Assembly (NCBI GenBank): GCA_947460235.1
Contig: CANHGK010000009.1
Span: forward strand, 41,809 to 105,808
Length of the DNA: 64,000 nt
Source: Paenibacillaceae bacterium
Lineage (GTDB): Bacteria > Bacillota > Bacilli > Paenibacillales > CANHGK01
Direction of reading: 5' to 3'
Shown here: piece after piece, positions 1 to 8,109 of the stretch
How the letters are laid out: each line of letters starts with the position of its first letter
How positions within the stretch are numbered: the first letter of the stretch is position 1
The notes under the pieces: model-generated
The model's input: only the letters and a program-made list of their open reading frames with translations
Told to the model about the DNA's origin: nothing
The model's database searches: none
Translations under genes and position numbers: made by a program

Positions 1-397
1 GCTTCATCATTGGACGTGAAACCGCTTTGACGCCATTAAATACACCTTTAAGATTTGTTTCGATGACCGCATCAAAATCATCCTCTTTCATACGGATCAA
101 TAAACTATCTCGTGTAATTCCAGCATTATTTACTAGAATATCTAACCGTGACCAGCGCTCAAGCACTGCACTTACCATCGTTTCAAATTCCGCAGATTTA
201 CCGACGTTTCCACGAATCAAGAATGCTTCGCCGCCTGTAGCTTCAATGGCTTCAATCACCGATTGTGCCGCCGCTTCGTTACCAGCATAATTAATGGCTA
301 CTTTCGCTCCTTCTGCCGCCAAAGCGATCGCAATTGCACGACCAATACCGCGAGATCCGCCTGTTACTAACGCAACTTTACCAACCAATCGACCCAT
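1..397 (-). CDS. fabG: 3-oxoacyl-ACP reductase FabG (N-terminal part; truncated by window edge)
   Basis: Minus-strand translation starts MGRLVGKVALVTGGSRGIGRAIAIALAAEG..., SDR Rossmann motif TGGSRGIG; AGGAGG SD; start overlaps fabD stop (TAATG). Confidence 0.93.
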   Translation of the reverse strand, partial: MGRLVGKVALVTGGSRGIGRAIAIALAAEGAKVAINYAGNEAAAQSVIEAIEATGGEAFLIRGNVGKSAEFETMVSAVLERWSRLDILVNNAGITRDSLLIRMKEDDFDAVIETNLKGVFNGVKAVSRPMMK

Positions 398-1353
398 TAG
401 ACTGAAGCCTCCTGCCTATCAGATAACGCTTGAATCGTTTGATTAAGCGCATCTATGCTATTAATGTTGTAACATGTCACGGATTTATCTATTTTCTTAA
501 TCAATCCAGACAAAACATTGCCTGGTCCGATTTCGATAAATGTGTCAACACCGTCAGAAACCATCTGTTGTATACTATCTTCCCACAACACTGGAGAAAC
601 TACTTGCCGTTTCAACAATTCAGCAAACTCACTTGCACTCGTAACTGGTAATGCAGTTACATTTGAGACAACAGGAACGCTCGGTTGATGCCACACTAAT
701 GCTCCTAAAGAATCTGCAAGTGCATTAGCTGCAGATTGCATCATCGATGAATGAAACGGTCCACTTACTTCAAGCACAATCGCACGTTTTGCGCCAATGG
801 ATTTTACTTGATCAGCTACTGCTTGAACCGCGGCTGTTTCTCCGGAAATAACAATTTGACCAGGACAGTTTACATTTGCAAGTTCAACGCGACCAACGGA
901 ATCACTAACTTGTGCACACAATCCCGCAAGCGCTTCGCGTTCAGCGCCCAATATTGCCGCCATGCCGCCTTGTCCTGCAGGTACTGCCTGCTCCATAAGC
1001 AACCCGCGCCGACGAACCGTACGCACCGCATCAGCAAACGATATGGCACCTGCTGCTACAAGTGCTGAATATTCTCCCAAACTATGACCCGCCATGACAT
1101 CAGCGTGCACACCAGCTTGGTTTAACAAAGTCCAATACGCAACGGATGCAGTAAGCAGCGCCGGTTGTGTATTTGCGGTCTTTTTCAATTCCGCTTCTGT
1201 GCCTTCAAAGATTAGTCCACTTAAAGATTCCGCAAGCTCAGCATCAGCTTGTTCAAAAACACCTCGCGCAAGTTCTGACTGTTCATACGCATCTCGTCCC
1301 ATCCCAATCGATTGCGCACCTTGCCCCGGAAAAACAAACGCAATTTTACTCAT
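397..1353 (-). CDS. fabD: Malonyl CoA-ACP transacylase FabD
   Basis: FVFPGQGAQSIGMG start and GHSLGEYSALVAAGA active-site motif. Confidence 0.97.
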   Translation of the reverse strand: MSKIAFVFPGQGAQSIGMGRDAYEQSELARGVFEQADAELAESLSGLIFEGTEAELKKTANTQPALLTASVAYWTLLNQAGVHADVMAGHSLGEYSALVAAGAISFADAVRTVRRRGLLMEQAVPAGQGGMAAILGAEREALAGLCAQVSDSVGRVELANVNCPGQIVISGETAAVQAVADQVKSIGAKRAIVLEVSGPFHSSMMQSAANALADSLGALVWHQPSVPVVSNVTALPVTSASEFAELLKRQVVSPVLWEDSIQQMVSDGVDTFIEIGPGNVLSGLIKKIDKSVTCYNINSIDALNQTIQALSDRQEASV

Positions 1354-1370
1354 AAGTTATAACGCTCCTT

Positions 1371-2357
1371 TTACCAAGTCAAAACACAAGCTGCCCACGT
1401 TAATCCGCCGCCAAATCCAACAAGTACAATTTGATCACCTGATTTAACTCTACCTTGCTCTACCGCTTCTGCGAGCGCAATCGGAATTGTCGCTGCGGAT
1501 GTGTTTCCATAACGGTCTAGATTGATCATCACTTTATCTTTTGACAATTCGAGGCGTTCCATCGCCGCTTCGATAATCCGTATATTCGCTTGATGTGGAA
1601 TAAATAAATCAATATCTGCCTTGCTGAGACCCGCTTTTGCAATTGCCTCTTCAGCAGCATTTCCCATAATCCGAACCGCAAACTTAAACACTTCTTTACC
1701 ATTTTGATAGATAAATTGTTTGCGATCATTAATATTTTCGAGCGTTAAAGGATCACGGGTTCCGCCATTAGCAACTTGCAACAGCTTACCGCCGTTACCG
1801 TCCGCTCCCATGACAAAAGACTTAATTCCCTTACCTTGTTCAACGGGACCTAAAACAGCTGCTCCAGCGCCATCACCAAACAAAATGCATGTGTTACGAT
1901 CTGTGTAGTCTGTGATTCTAGATAATGTTTCAGCGCCAACAACCAATACATGCTTATACTGGCCGGTCGCGATATACCCATAGGCGCTTGATAATGCATA
2001 AACAAAACCTGAACAAGCCGCTTCTAGATCAAAAGCGGCAGCTTTCGTAGCTCCCAGCCGAGCTTGTACAAGACAAGCAGTAGAAGGAAATACATGGTCT
2101 GGAGATAACGTTGCAACAATAATTAAGTCAATGTCTGCAGCAGTTAACCCTGCCATTTCCATTGCTTTTAATGATGCTTCATATGCCAAATCCGAGGTTG
2201 CCTGTTCAGGTGCTGCAATCCGTCGTTCTCGGATTCCAGTACGCGAAACGATCCACTCGTCATTCGTATCGATCATTTTTTCTAGTTCTGCGTTCGTTAA
2301 TATTTTTTCAGGTACGTATTTACCAGTACCCAAAATCCCAACGGGAATTAATTGCAT
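1371..2357 (-). CDS. fabH: Beta-ketoacyl-ACP synthase III FabH
   Basis: DTNDEWIVSRTGIRERRIA, AACSGFVYAL, FIPHQANIRI, GNTSAATIP motifs. Confidence 0.97.
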   Translation of the reverse strand: MQLIPVGILGTGKYVPEKILTNAELEKMIDTNDEWIVSRTGIRERRIAAPEQATSDLAYEASLKAMEMAGLTAADIDLIIVATLSPDHVFPSTACLVQARLGATKAAAFDLEAACSGFVYALSSAYGYIATGQYKHVLVVGAETLSRITDYTDRNTCILFGDGAGAAVLGPVEQGKGIKSFVMGADGNGGKLLQVANGGTRDPLTLENINDRKQFIYQNGKEVFKFAVRIMGNAAEEAIAKAGLSKADIDLFIPHQANIRIIEAAMERLELSKDKVMINLDRYGNTSAATIPIALAEAVEQGRVKSGDQIVLVGFGGGLTWAACVLTW

Positions 2358-3355
2358 ACATTGCCTCCCTCTATGCGGACGATTTGATCGGTAATTGAAT
2401 CAATTAACCGATGTTGAACAGCTTTTCTTGCCTGTCCAATCGTCTTATGGATCATTCTAGCATTGGAGGAACCATGACTTTTAATACATACGCCATTGAC
2501 TCCAAGCAGTAATGCTCCTTCATGTTCTGTGTAGTCAAACGCTTTCTTAAATTTCCGAAACGAATTCTTGAGAAGTAATGCACCTAACTTACTAAACCAA
2601 TTGCTTGTTAACTCTCGCTTCAACACAGACATCGCCGCAACGACGGCGCCTTCCATGGACTTAAGTAAAATATTACCTGCAAATCCATCGCATACTACAA
2701 CATCACAACCGCCATTTAGAAGATCGCGCGCTTCTACATTACCAATAAAAGAAAGTGATGAATTTTCGAGCAATTCATAGGTTGCCTTCGTTAATTCATT
2801 TCCCTTTTTCTTTTCAGAACCGACATTTAATAACCCAACGCGTGCAACTTCCCCGCTGTGGATAATTTGCTGATATAAAGCCCCCATGATGCCATATTGA
2901 AGTAAATGTTGCGGAGAAGCATCCATATTCGCGCCCAAATCAAGCACAAGCACGCCACGTCCATCAAGCGTTGGCATCGTTGAAGCAAGACCTGGCCGTT
3001 CAATACCATCAATTCTCCCTACAACCAGTAATCCGACTGTCATTAGTGCACCAGTATTTCCTGCAGAAATCATTGCATCAACCTGTTTGTTTTTCAACAA
3101 ATCTCCAGCCAATACCATCGAAGCTTGTTTTTTGCGACGCACAGCCCGCACTGGTTCTTCTGTTGCGTCAATCCGTTCTTCGGTATGTATAATTTCTAAA
3201 CGGGGATGGGACTCCTTCAGGTGCAGACGAATTTGTTGTTCGTCACCGATCAGAACCAAATGGACATCATCCCACTGATTCAAAGAAGCAATTGCTCCCT
3301 CGACGACAACACGTGGTGCATCATCGCCGCCCATCGCATCCAATGCAATTCGCAT
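2348..3355 (-). CDS. plsX: Phosphate acyltransferase PlsX
   Basis: MRIALDAMGGDDAPR start; GGGGG SD upstream of this ATG (ORF track start 3376 is 5' extended). Confidence 0.95.
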   Translation of the reverse strand: MRIALDAMGGDDAPRVVVEGAIASLNQWDDVHLVLIGDEQQIRLHLKESHPRLEIIHTEERIDATEEPVRAVRRKKQASMVLAGDLLKNKQVDAMISAGNTGALMTVGLLVVGRIDGIERPGLASTMPTLDGRGVLVLDLGANMDASPQHLLQYGIMGALYQQIIHSGEVARVGLLNVGSEKKKGNELTKATYELLENSSLSFIGNVEARDLLNGGCDVVVCDGFAGNILLKSMEGAVVAAMSVLKRELTSNWFSKLGALLLKNSFRKFKKAFDYTEHEGALLLGVNGVCIKSHGSSNARMIHKTIGQARKAVQHRLIDSITDQIVRIEGGNVCN

Positions 3356-3512
3356 CTTCGTTCCCCCTTCTATCAAACAACGTAAATTATAATGTTTAGA
3401 TGACAGAAAGAAAAGACTTGACTAAAAATAATCAAAGGATTTTGTATATTAAATGTCGAACCTTTTTGTAATATAATGAATAATTAACTCAATTGATCAA
3501 GGAGGTACCGTC

Positions 3513-5420
3513 TTGAACAACGCCGATCAATCTAATGTATCGTTAGAAAAAAACAAATTAATCACAAAAAAATGCGTTTGGCTTGTCGATGACGAACCAA
3601 TGAATGCTCAAGTATTCTCCACATTTTTGTTGCATGGGGGATATCAAATAAAAACATTTCACTCCGGTAAAGAAGTCATGGAAGAATTGTCACATCCTGA
3701 AACATTGCCTGATCTGCTTGTCGTGGATGTGATGATGCCGCAAATGTCAGGAATTGAATTAACCCGTTTGGTTCGAAACATTTATTCACGCCAAGAGCTA
3801 CCAATTGTCTTTTTAACTGCTAATGAACGCCTTGACGACATTATTGAAGGGTTAGAGGCAGGTGGCAATGATTATCTAGTTAAGCCTATTACGCGCGCGG
3901 AGTTACTAGCTCGAATTCGTGTACATTTGCATTTAGCAGATCGAAACAATATTCTCGAAGATGAAAAAAATCGCCGTACGCAACATATGAGATTTTTACT
4001 TGATTATGTATCTCAAGGATTATTGACCGTAAACTCAACATTTAAGGTTGATCCTGAGTGCAGTGCGTCATGTTATCGTTTACTTGGAGGATCTCCTGTC
4101 GGCCAAAATATTACTGCCGTTTTGTCCAACAATGACCCCATCCAAATGGAATGGATGGAACCACTCGTTGCAAATTTGTTTTTAATGAATGATTTGTCTC
4201 AATTTAATTTATATGCTTCTCTTCTCCCGCTAGAAATCGAACGTAACGGTAGAATATTAAAAATAAGCGTACAAGCTATTCCAGACCGTTTCGGAAAACT
4301 TGATCGATTACTTTTTGTATTTAATGACTTTACCGATCAACGAAATTTAGAAGATCAACTCGAAGAAGAGCAACAATTATTGAAAATGATCGTAAGCGTA
4401 CTTTCGCGCGCTCGTGATTATTCCGAATTAGTGAATGATTATCAGCGGTTTGTACAAATTGAACTACCGTCTTTACTTACCATCGATACTGAAGGAGAAT
4501 CAATTGACTCGGTACTTGCGCGAAGTGTACATACGTTCAAAGCAAGTTTTCAGCAATTGAATTCCTATGTACTTGCACCTCACTTACATCAGCTTGAAAG
4601 TTCAATCAAAAAAATGTCAAATGAATCGTGGTTAGCATGGCACGATCGGGTGTGCGGTTTTGATTGGTTAGGGCCGTTCGTTGATGAACAAAATCGTATG
4701 TTCCGCGCGCTTCCAACACATCATTGGAATGTTCATAAAGATGCGATCCCTGTTAATAGAGAAACACTATTGCAGCTTAAACAATACATTCTAGATTATT
4801 TGCCGGGTAACCAGGCACTTGAATTAGTGCGTGAAGTTGAAAAACTTTATCATCAACCATTTTACAAAGTATTTGAGGGATTAACGAATACGGCTGAACA
4901 ACAAGCAAAACGACTAAATAAAAAAGTGTCCGATATTGATATCGTTGGTGGTGAATGGATCATTGACGTTGAATCTTGGCGCGATTGGGGGAAATCCCTT
5001 ATTCATGTTGTTCGAAACCAAATGGATCACGGCATTGAACTTCCAGAAGATCGCACCAAAGCAAGCAAACCTGAACTTGGACACCTCACCATTAACATCG
5101 AACAAACGGAATCAGCCATTATCGTTGATATGAGCGACGATGGTGCCGGTATAGATTATGAAAAGTTACGCAAAAAAATTCTTGATAAAGCACTGTTAAC
5201 GTCCGATCGGATTGCGGAATTACCGAATGATGCACTTCACCCATTTTTGTTTATGGATAACTTCACGACAAAAGAGCAAGTTTCTGAATGGTCAGGACGT
5301 GGTGTCGGTCTCTCAAAAGTACTAGAAGAAACCGAACATCTTGGCGGAACGATCGATATCATCTCACAAAAAGGAAAAGGCACCATTTTCCGCTTTCGAT
5401 TCGCCTTAAATGCAATTTAA
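3513..5420 (+). CDS. Soluble REC-Hpt-CheA-like ATPase signalling protein (response regulator/histidine kinase hybrid)
   Basis: TTG start with AAGGAGG SD; receiver domain VWLVDDEPMN...DLLVVDVMMPQMSG...PIVFLTAN...YLVKP; Hpt-like SVHTFKASFQQLN; CheA-like HATPase HVVRNQMDHGIELPEDRTKASKPELGHL / DDGAGIDYEKLRKKI / GRGVGLSKV; no TM segment seen. Confidence 0.88.
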   Translation: MNNADQSNVSLEKNKLITKKCVWLVDDEPMNAQVFSTFLLHGGYQIKTFHSGKEVMEELSHPETLPDLLVVDVMMPQMSGIELTRLVRNIYSRQELPIVFLTANERLDDIIEGLEAGGNDYLVKPITRAELLARIRVHLHLADRNNILEDEKNRRTQHMRFLLDYVSQGLLTVNSTFKVDPECSASCYRLLGGSPVGQNITAVLSNNDPIQMEWMEPLVANLFLMNDLSQFNLYASLLPLEIERNGRILKISVQAIPDRFGKLDRLLFVFNDFTDQRNLEDQLEEEQQLLKMIVSVLSRARDYSELVNDYQRFVQIELPSLLTIDTEGESIDSVLARSVHTFKASFQQLNSYVLAPHLHQLESSIKKMSNESWLAWHDRVCGFDWLGPFVDEQNRMFRALPTHHWNVHKDAIPVNRETLLQLKQYILDYLPGNQALELVREVEKLYHQPFYKVFEGLTNTAEQQAKRLNKKVSDIDIVGGEWIIDVESWRDWGKSLIHVVRNQMDHGIELPEDRTKASKPELGHLTINIEQTESAIIVDMSDDGAGIDYEKLRKKILDKALLTSDRIAELPNDALHPFLFMDNFTTKEQVSEWSGRGVGLSKVLEETEHLGGTIDIISQKGKGTIFRFRFALNAI

Positions 5421-5433
5421 TTCAGTTCATCTC

Positions 5434-5480
5434 GGACAACACGGTCGCGCAGTGCGCGCGGGTGTTGTCCTTCTTTTTTC
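5434..5480 (+). terminator. Rho-independent terminator of the plus-strand REC/CheA-like gene
   Basis: GGACAACAC ... GTGTTGTCC 9-bp stem with internal GCGC/GCGC pairing followed by TTCTTTTTT. Confidence 0.85.
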
Positions 5481-5483
5481 TAA

Positions 5484-5521
5484 CAAAAAAAAGACATCCC
5501 CCTATTTCTAAGGGACATGTC
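5484..5521 (-). terminator. Rho-independent terminator downstream of rpmF
   Basis: Minus strand GACATGTCCCTTAGAAATAGGGGGATGTC then T8. Confidence 0.75.
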
Positions 5522-5538
5522 TCCATATTTGTTGAATA

Positions 5539-5715
5539 CTAGTCTTGCTTTACTACTTCTACACCTTTGTATGATCCGCATGAAGCACATACGTGGTGGC
5601 TCTTTTTCATTTCTCCGCACTGTGGGCATTTAACCATGCCTGGAACAGTCAAACGGAAATGGTTACGACGCGTGTCACGGCGTGTTTTGGATGTTCTACG
5701 TTGTGGTACAGCCAT
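5539..5715 (-). CDS. rpmF: 50S ribosomal protein L32 (C+ form)
   Basis: 58-aa translation [58 protein letters not shown] (below the ORF track length cut-off). Confidence 0.97.
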   Translation of the reverse strand: MAVPQRRTSKTRRDTRRNHFRLTVPGMVKCPQCGEMKKSHHVCASCGSYKGVEVVKQD

Positions 5716-5730
5716 TTTATTGCACCTCCC

Positions 5731-6270
5731 TCATGATTGATCTTCCGGATGTTGGTCTATCCAATCCGCAAGGCCCATTAGGCGCGGATCGATCCGGGTG
5801 TTGGAACAGCGACAGCGACTCAGATTGCGGTTGCTGCCGCACTCCGAACAAAGACCTAAACAGTCAGGCTTACAGATCGGAATAAATGGCAACGCCAGCA
5901 AAAAGCTCTCTTCAAGCCATGGAGTCAAATCAATTTGATCTTCCTTCACAGCATTCACATGGTCCAAGTCATCGTCCGGTTCATTCACTGCTTGAAAAAA
6001 AGATTCATCAAACGGAATGTCGTACGATTCAGAAAACGACTCAAGACATCTCGAGCACGTATAGGACACTTCATTCGTCAAAGATCCTCTCACCACAACC
6101 ATGCCCGCTTCCGGCCATAGCTTCAGTTTCGCAACGATTGGTGTACTCGAAAGTACAGCCTTATTGTTTGCAAAAAGTGGTGAAGATTCAACTGAGGTCT
6201 CGACTTCCACCGGCTCCACGCGATGCATGATATCCAGAAAGTGAAAACGCATAAGATTCACCTCAGACAA
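5731..6270 (-). CDS. YceD/DUF177 family protein
   Basis: Directly upstream of rpmF in transcription; YTCSRCLESF and CSECGSNRN motifs typical of DUF177; real start may be the internal Met (MRFHFLD). Confidence 0.9.
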   Translation of the reverse strand: MSEVNLMRFHFLDIMHRVEPVEVETSVESSPLFANNKAVLSSTPIVAKLKLWPEAGMVVVRGSLTNEVSYTCSRCLESFSESYDIPFDESFFQAVNEPDDDLDHVNAVKEDQIDLTPWLEESFLLALPFIPICKPDCLGLCSECGSNRNLSRCRCSNTRIDPRLMGLADWIDQHPEDQS

Positions 6271-6330
6271 ACAAATGTATTATATCGATTGAAAGTATGC
6301 ATTGTCAATGCAAAACAAACGATCTTCGAT

Positions 6331-6361
6331 AAAAAACACTCCCTCATGACAAGGGAGTGTC
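6331..6361 (-). terminator. Rho-independent terminator after yqeY
   Basis: Minus strand ACACTCCCTTGTCATGAGGGAGTGTTTTTT. Confidence 0.85.
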
Positions 6362-6397
6362 TCTTTCAGGCTCATCCCTAAAACCGGCGGCTTCCGC

Positions 6398-6850
6398 TCA
6401 CCCTAGTGAGGCCAGTTCGCTTTGTACTAATTGGTTGACAAGTTTGCCATCCGCACGCCCTTTGACTTGCGGTAGTACAGCACTCATCACTTTTCCCATG
6501 TCCGCTTTGGTAGCAGCGCCAACTTGTTGAATCGCAGCTTGTACGACTGAACGAATTTCATCTTCACTGAGTTGTTGAGGCATATAACCTGCCAACACTT
6601 CAAGTTCTAATTTCAATTGATCAGATAAGTCAGTACGTTCTGCTTTATCAAATTCGACCATTGCATCTTTGCGTTGTTTGATTTCGCGTTGAACGATATC
6701 TTGCACTTCACCTTCTTCAAGAGGGCGACGAAGATCGATCTCCACATTTTTTACTGATGCGCGCACCATCCGAATCACTGAAAGGCGAAATTTGTCCTGA
6801 GACTTCATTGCCACTTTCATATCATCGTTTAATTGCTCCAATAAACCCAT
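6398..6850 (-). CDS. yqeY: GatB/YqeY domain-containing protein
   Basis: LNDDMKVAMKSQDKFRLSVIRMVRASVKN ... GKVMSAVLPQVKGRADGKLVNQLV; adjacent to rpsU. Confidence 0.95.
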   Translation of the reverse strand: MGLLEQLNDDMKVAMKSQDKFRLSVIRMVRASVKNVEIDLRRPLEEGEVQDIVQREIKQRKDAMVEFDKAERTDLSDQLKLELEVLAGYMPQQLSEDEIRSVVQAAIQQVGAATKADMGKVMSAVLPQVKGRADGKLVNQLVQSELASLG

Positions 6851-6859
6851 AGCAACCTC

Positions 6860-7033
6860 CTAGAATTTACGCTTGCGGGCTGCCTCCGATTTTTTCTTCC
6901 GTTTCACACTCGGCTTTTCGTAGTGTTTGCGTTTTTTGACTTCCGCCAACACCCCATCCTTGGCAATCGAGCGCTTAAACCGGCGGAGAGCTGCATCTAT
7001 GGTTTCATTTTTACGTACGCGAGTTTCAGACAT
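6860..7033 (-). CDS. rpsU: 30S ribosomal protein S21
   Basis: [60 protein letters not shown] track start extended by 10 codons. Confidence 0.97.
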   Translation of the reverse strand: MSETRVRKNETIDAALRRFKRSIAKDGVLAEVKKRKHYEKPSVKRKKKSEAARKRKF

Positions 7034-7123
7034 TGTTATCCCTCCCTCCGCGAATCCGATCACAACGATAGCTTCTAAACCATCAAACTAGATTATAGCG
7101 AACTCTATATGTGTAAGTCAATG

Positions 7124-7468
7124 CTAATTTGGAACTAATCCCCCAAGAGTTTGACCACCCAACAAATGGATATGGTAGTGAAAGACAACTTGCCCTGCAT
7201 CAGCACCGCAATTGTTGATTAAACGGTAACCGGACTCGGTTACGCCCGTTATTTTTGCTACCTCTTTAGCTGCAAGCATCAATTCACCAAGTAATGCAAC
7301 ATCGACTGTATCCCACTCGTTATGCGAAGCAATGTGTTTTTTGGGAATGATCAAAGTATGCACTTCCGCTGCAGGTTGAATGTCATGAAATGCAAGTACA
7401 TGCTCATTTTCATATACTTTCTTACTTGGAATAATTCCTTGTGCGATTTTGCAAAAAATACAATCCAC
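7124..7468 (-). CDS. HIT family protein (HINT-like)
   Basis: DCIFCKIAQGIIPSKKVYE ... GQVVFHYHIHLLGG. Confidence 0.95.
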   Translation of the reverse strand: MDCIFCKIAQGIIPSKKVYENEHVLAFHDIQPAAEVHTLIIPKKHIASHNEWDTVDVALLGELMLAAKEVAKITGVTESGYRLINNCGADAGQVVFHYHIHLLGGQTLGGLVPN

Positions 7469-7470
7469 GA

Positions 7471-8109
7471 TTATCCCTCTTTCTCTGCTTCGCTAATATA
7501 AAATGCCAAACTTTGTAATTCCGTTGTAAAATCTGCATAATGCACACGAATCGCAGATGGTACCCGCAAAATCGATGGTGCAAAATTCAAAATTCCTTTT
7601 ACTCCAGCATCGACCAAATGATTCGCAACATTTTGCGCTTCACCTGCAGGCACAGCAATAATCCCAATTTGAACATTATCGCGCGTAACAATTTCTTTAA
7701 GCATATCCATCGGCATCACTTCAAGCTGATTAATATTTTGTCCAACTTTATCTGGCATGACATCGAATAATGCACAAATATTCATTTGCTCTTGAAAGTA
7801 CATATTGTAATTACAAAGTGCACGCCCCAGATTTCCTGCTCCAATCAATACAATCGGCATTCTGCGATGTAGATTCAAGATATGCCGAATATTTTGAATC
7901 AAAAAAGGCACATCGTATCCAATCCCCTTTTTTCCGAATTCACCAAAGCAAGCAAGATCTTTACGGATTTGGGCAGGATTTAAATTCAACCGTAGACCGA
8001 GGTCTTGAGACGAAACGGTTAACACATTTTTACTTTCGAGATCGGCCAAAAAACGTAAATATATCGGTAGGCGTTTGACAACTACTTCTGAGATATTTGG
8101 GGTTTTCAC
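7471..8109 (-). CDS. rex: Redox-sensing transcriptional repressor Rex
   Basis: KRLPIYLRFLADLESK...SSQDLGLRLNLNPAQIRKDLACFGEFGKKGIGYDV, GAGNLGRALCNY; GTG start overlapping dinG stop (GTGA). Confidence 0.95.
   Translation of the reverse strand: MKTPNISEVVVKRLPIYLRFLADLESKNVLTVSSQDLGLRLNLNPAQIRKDLACFGEFGKKGIGYDVPFLIQNIRHILNLHRRMPIVLIGAGNLGRALCNYNMYFQEQMNICALFDVMPDKVGQNINQLEVMPMDMLKEIVTRDNVQIGIIAVPAGEAQNVANHLVDAGVKGILNFAPSILRVPSAIRVHYADFTTELQSLAFYISEAEKEG

Noticed and set aside
27-290. Plus-strand ORF (87 aa) and the many other short plus-strand ORFs in the track
   Set aside because: They lie antisense to well-supported minus-strand genes and lack SD sites and recognisable domains; treated as chance ORFs
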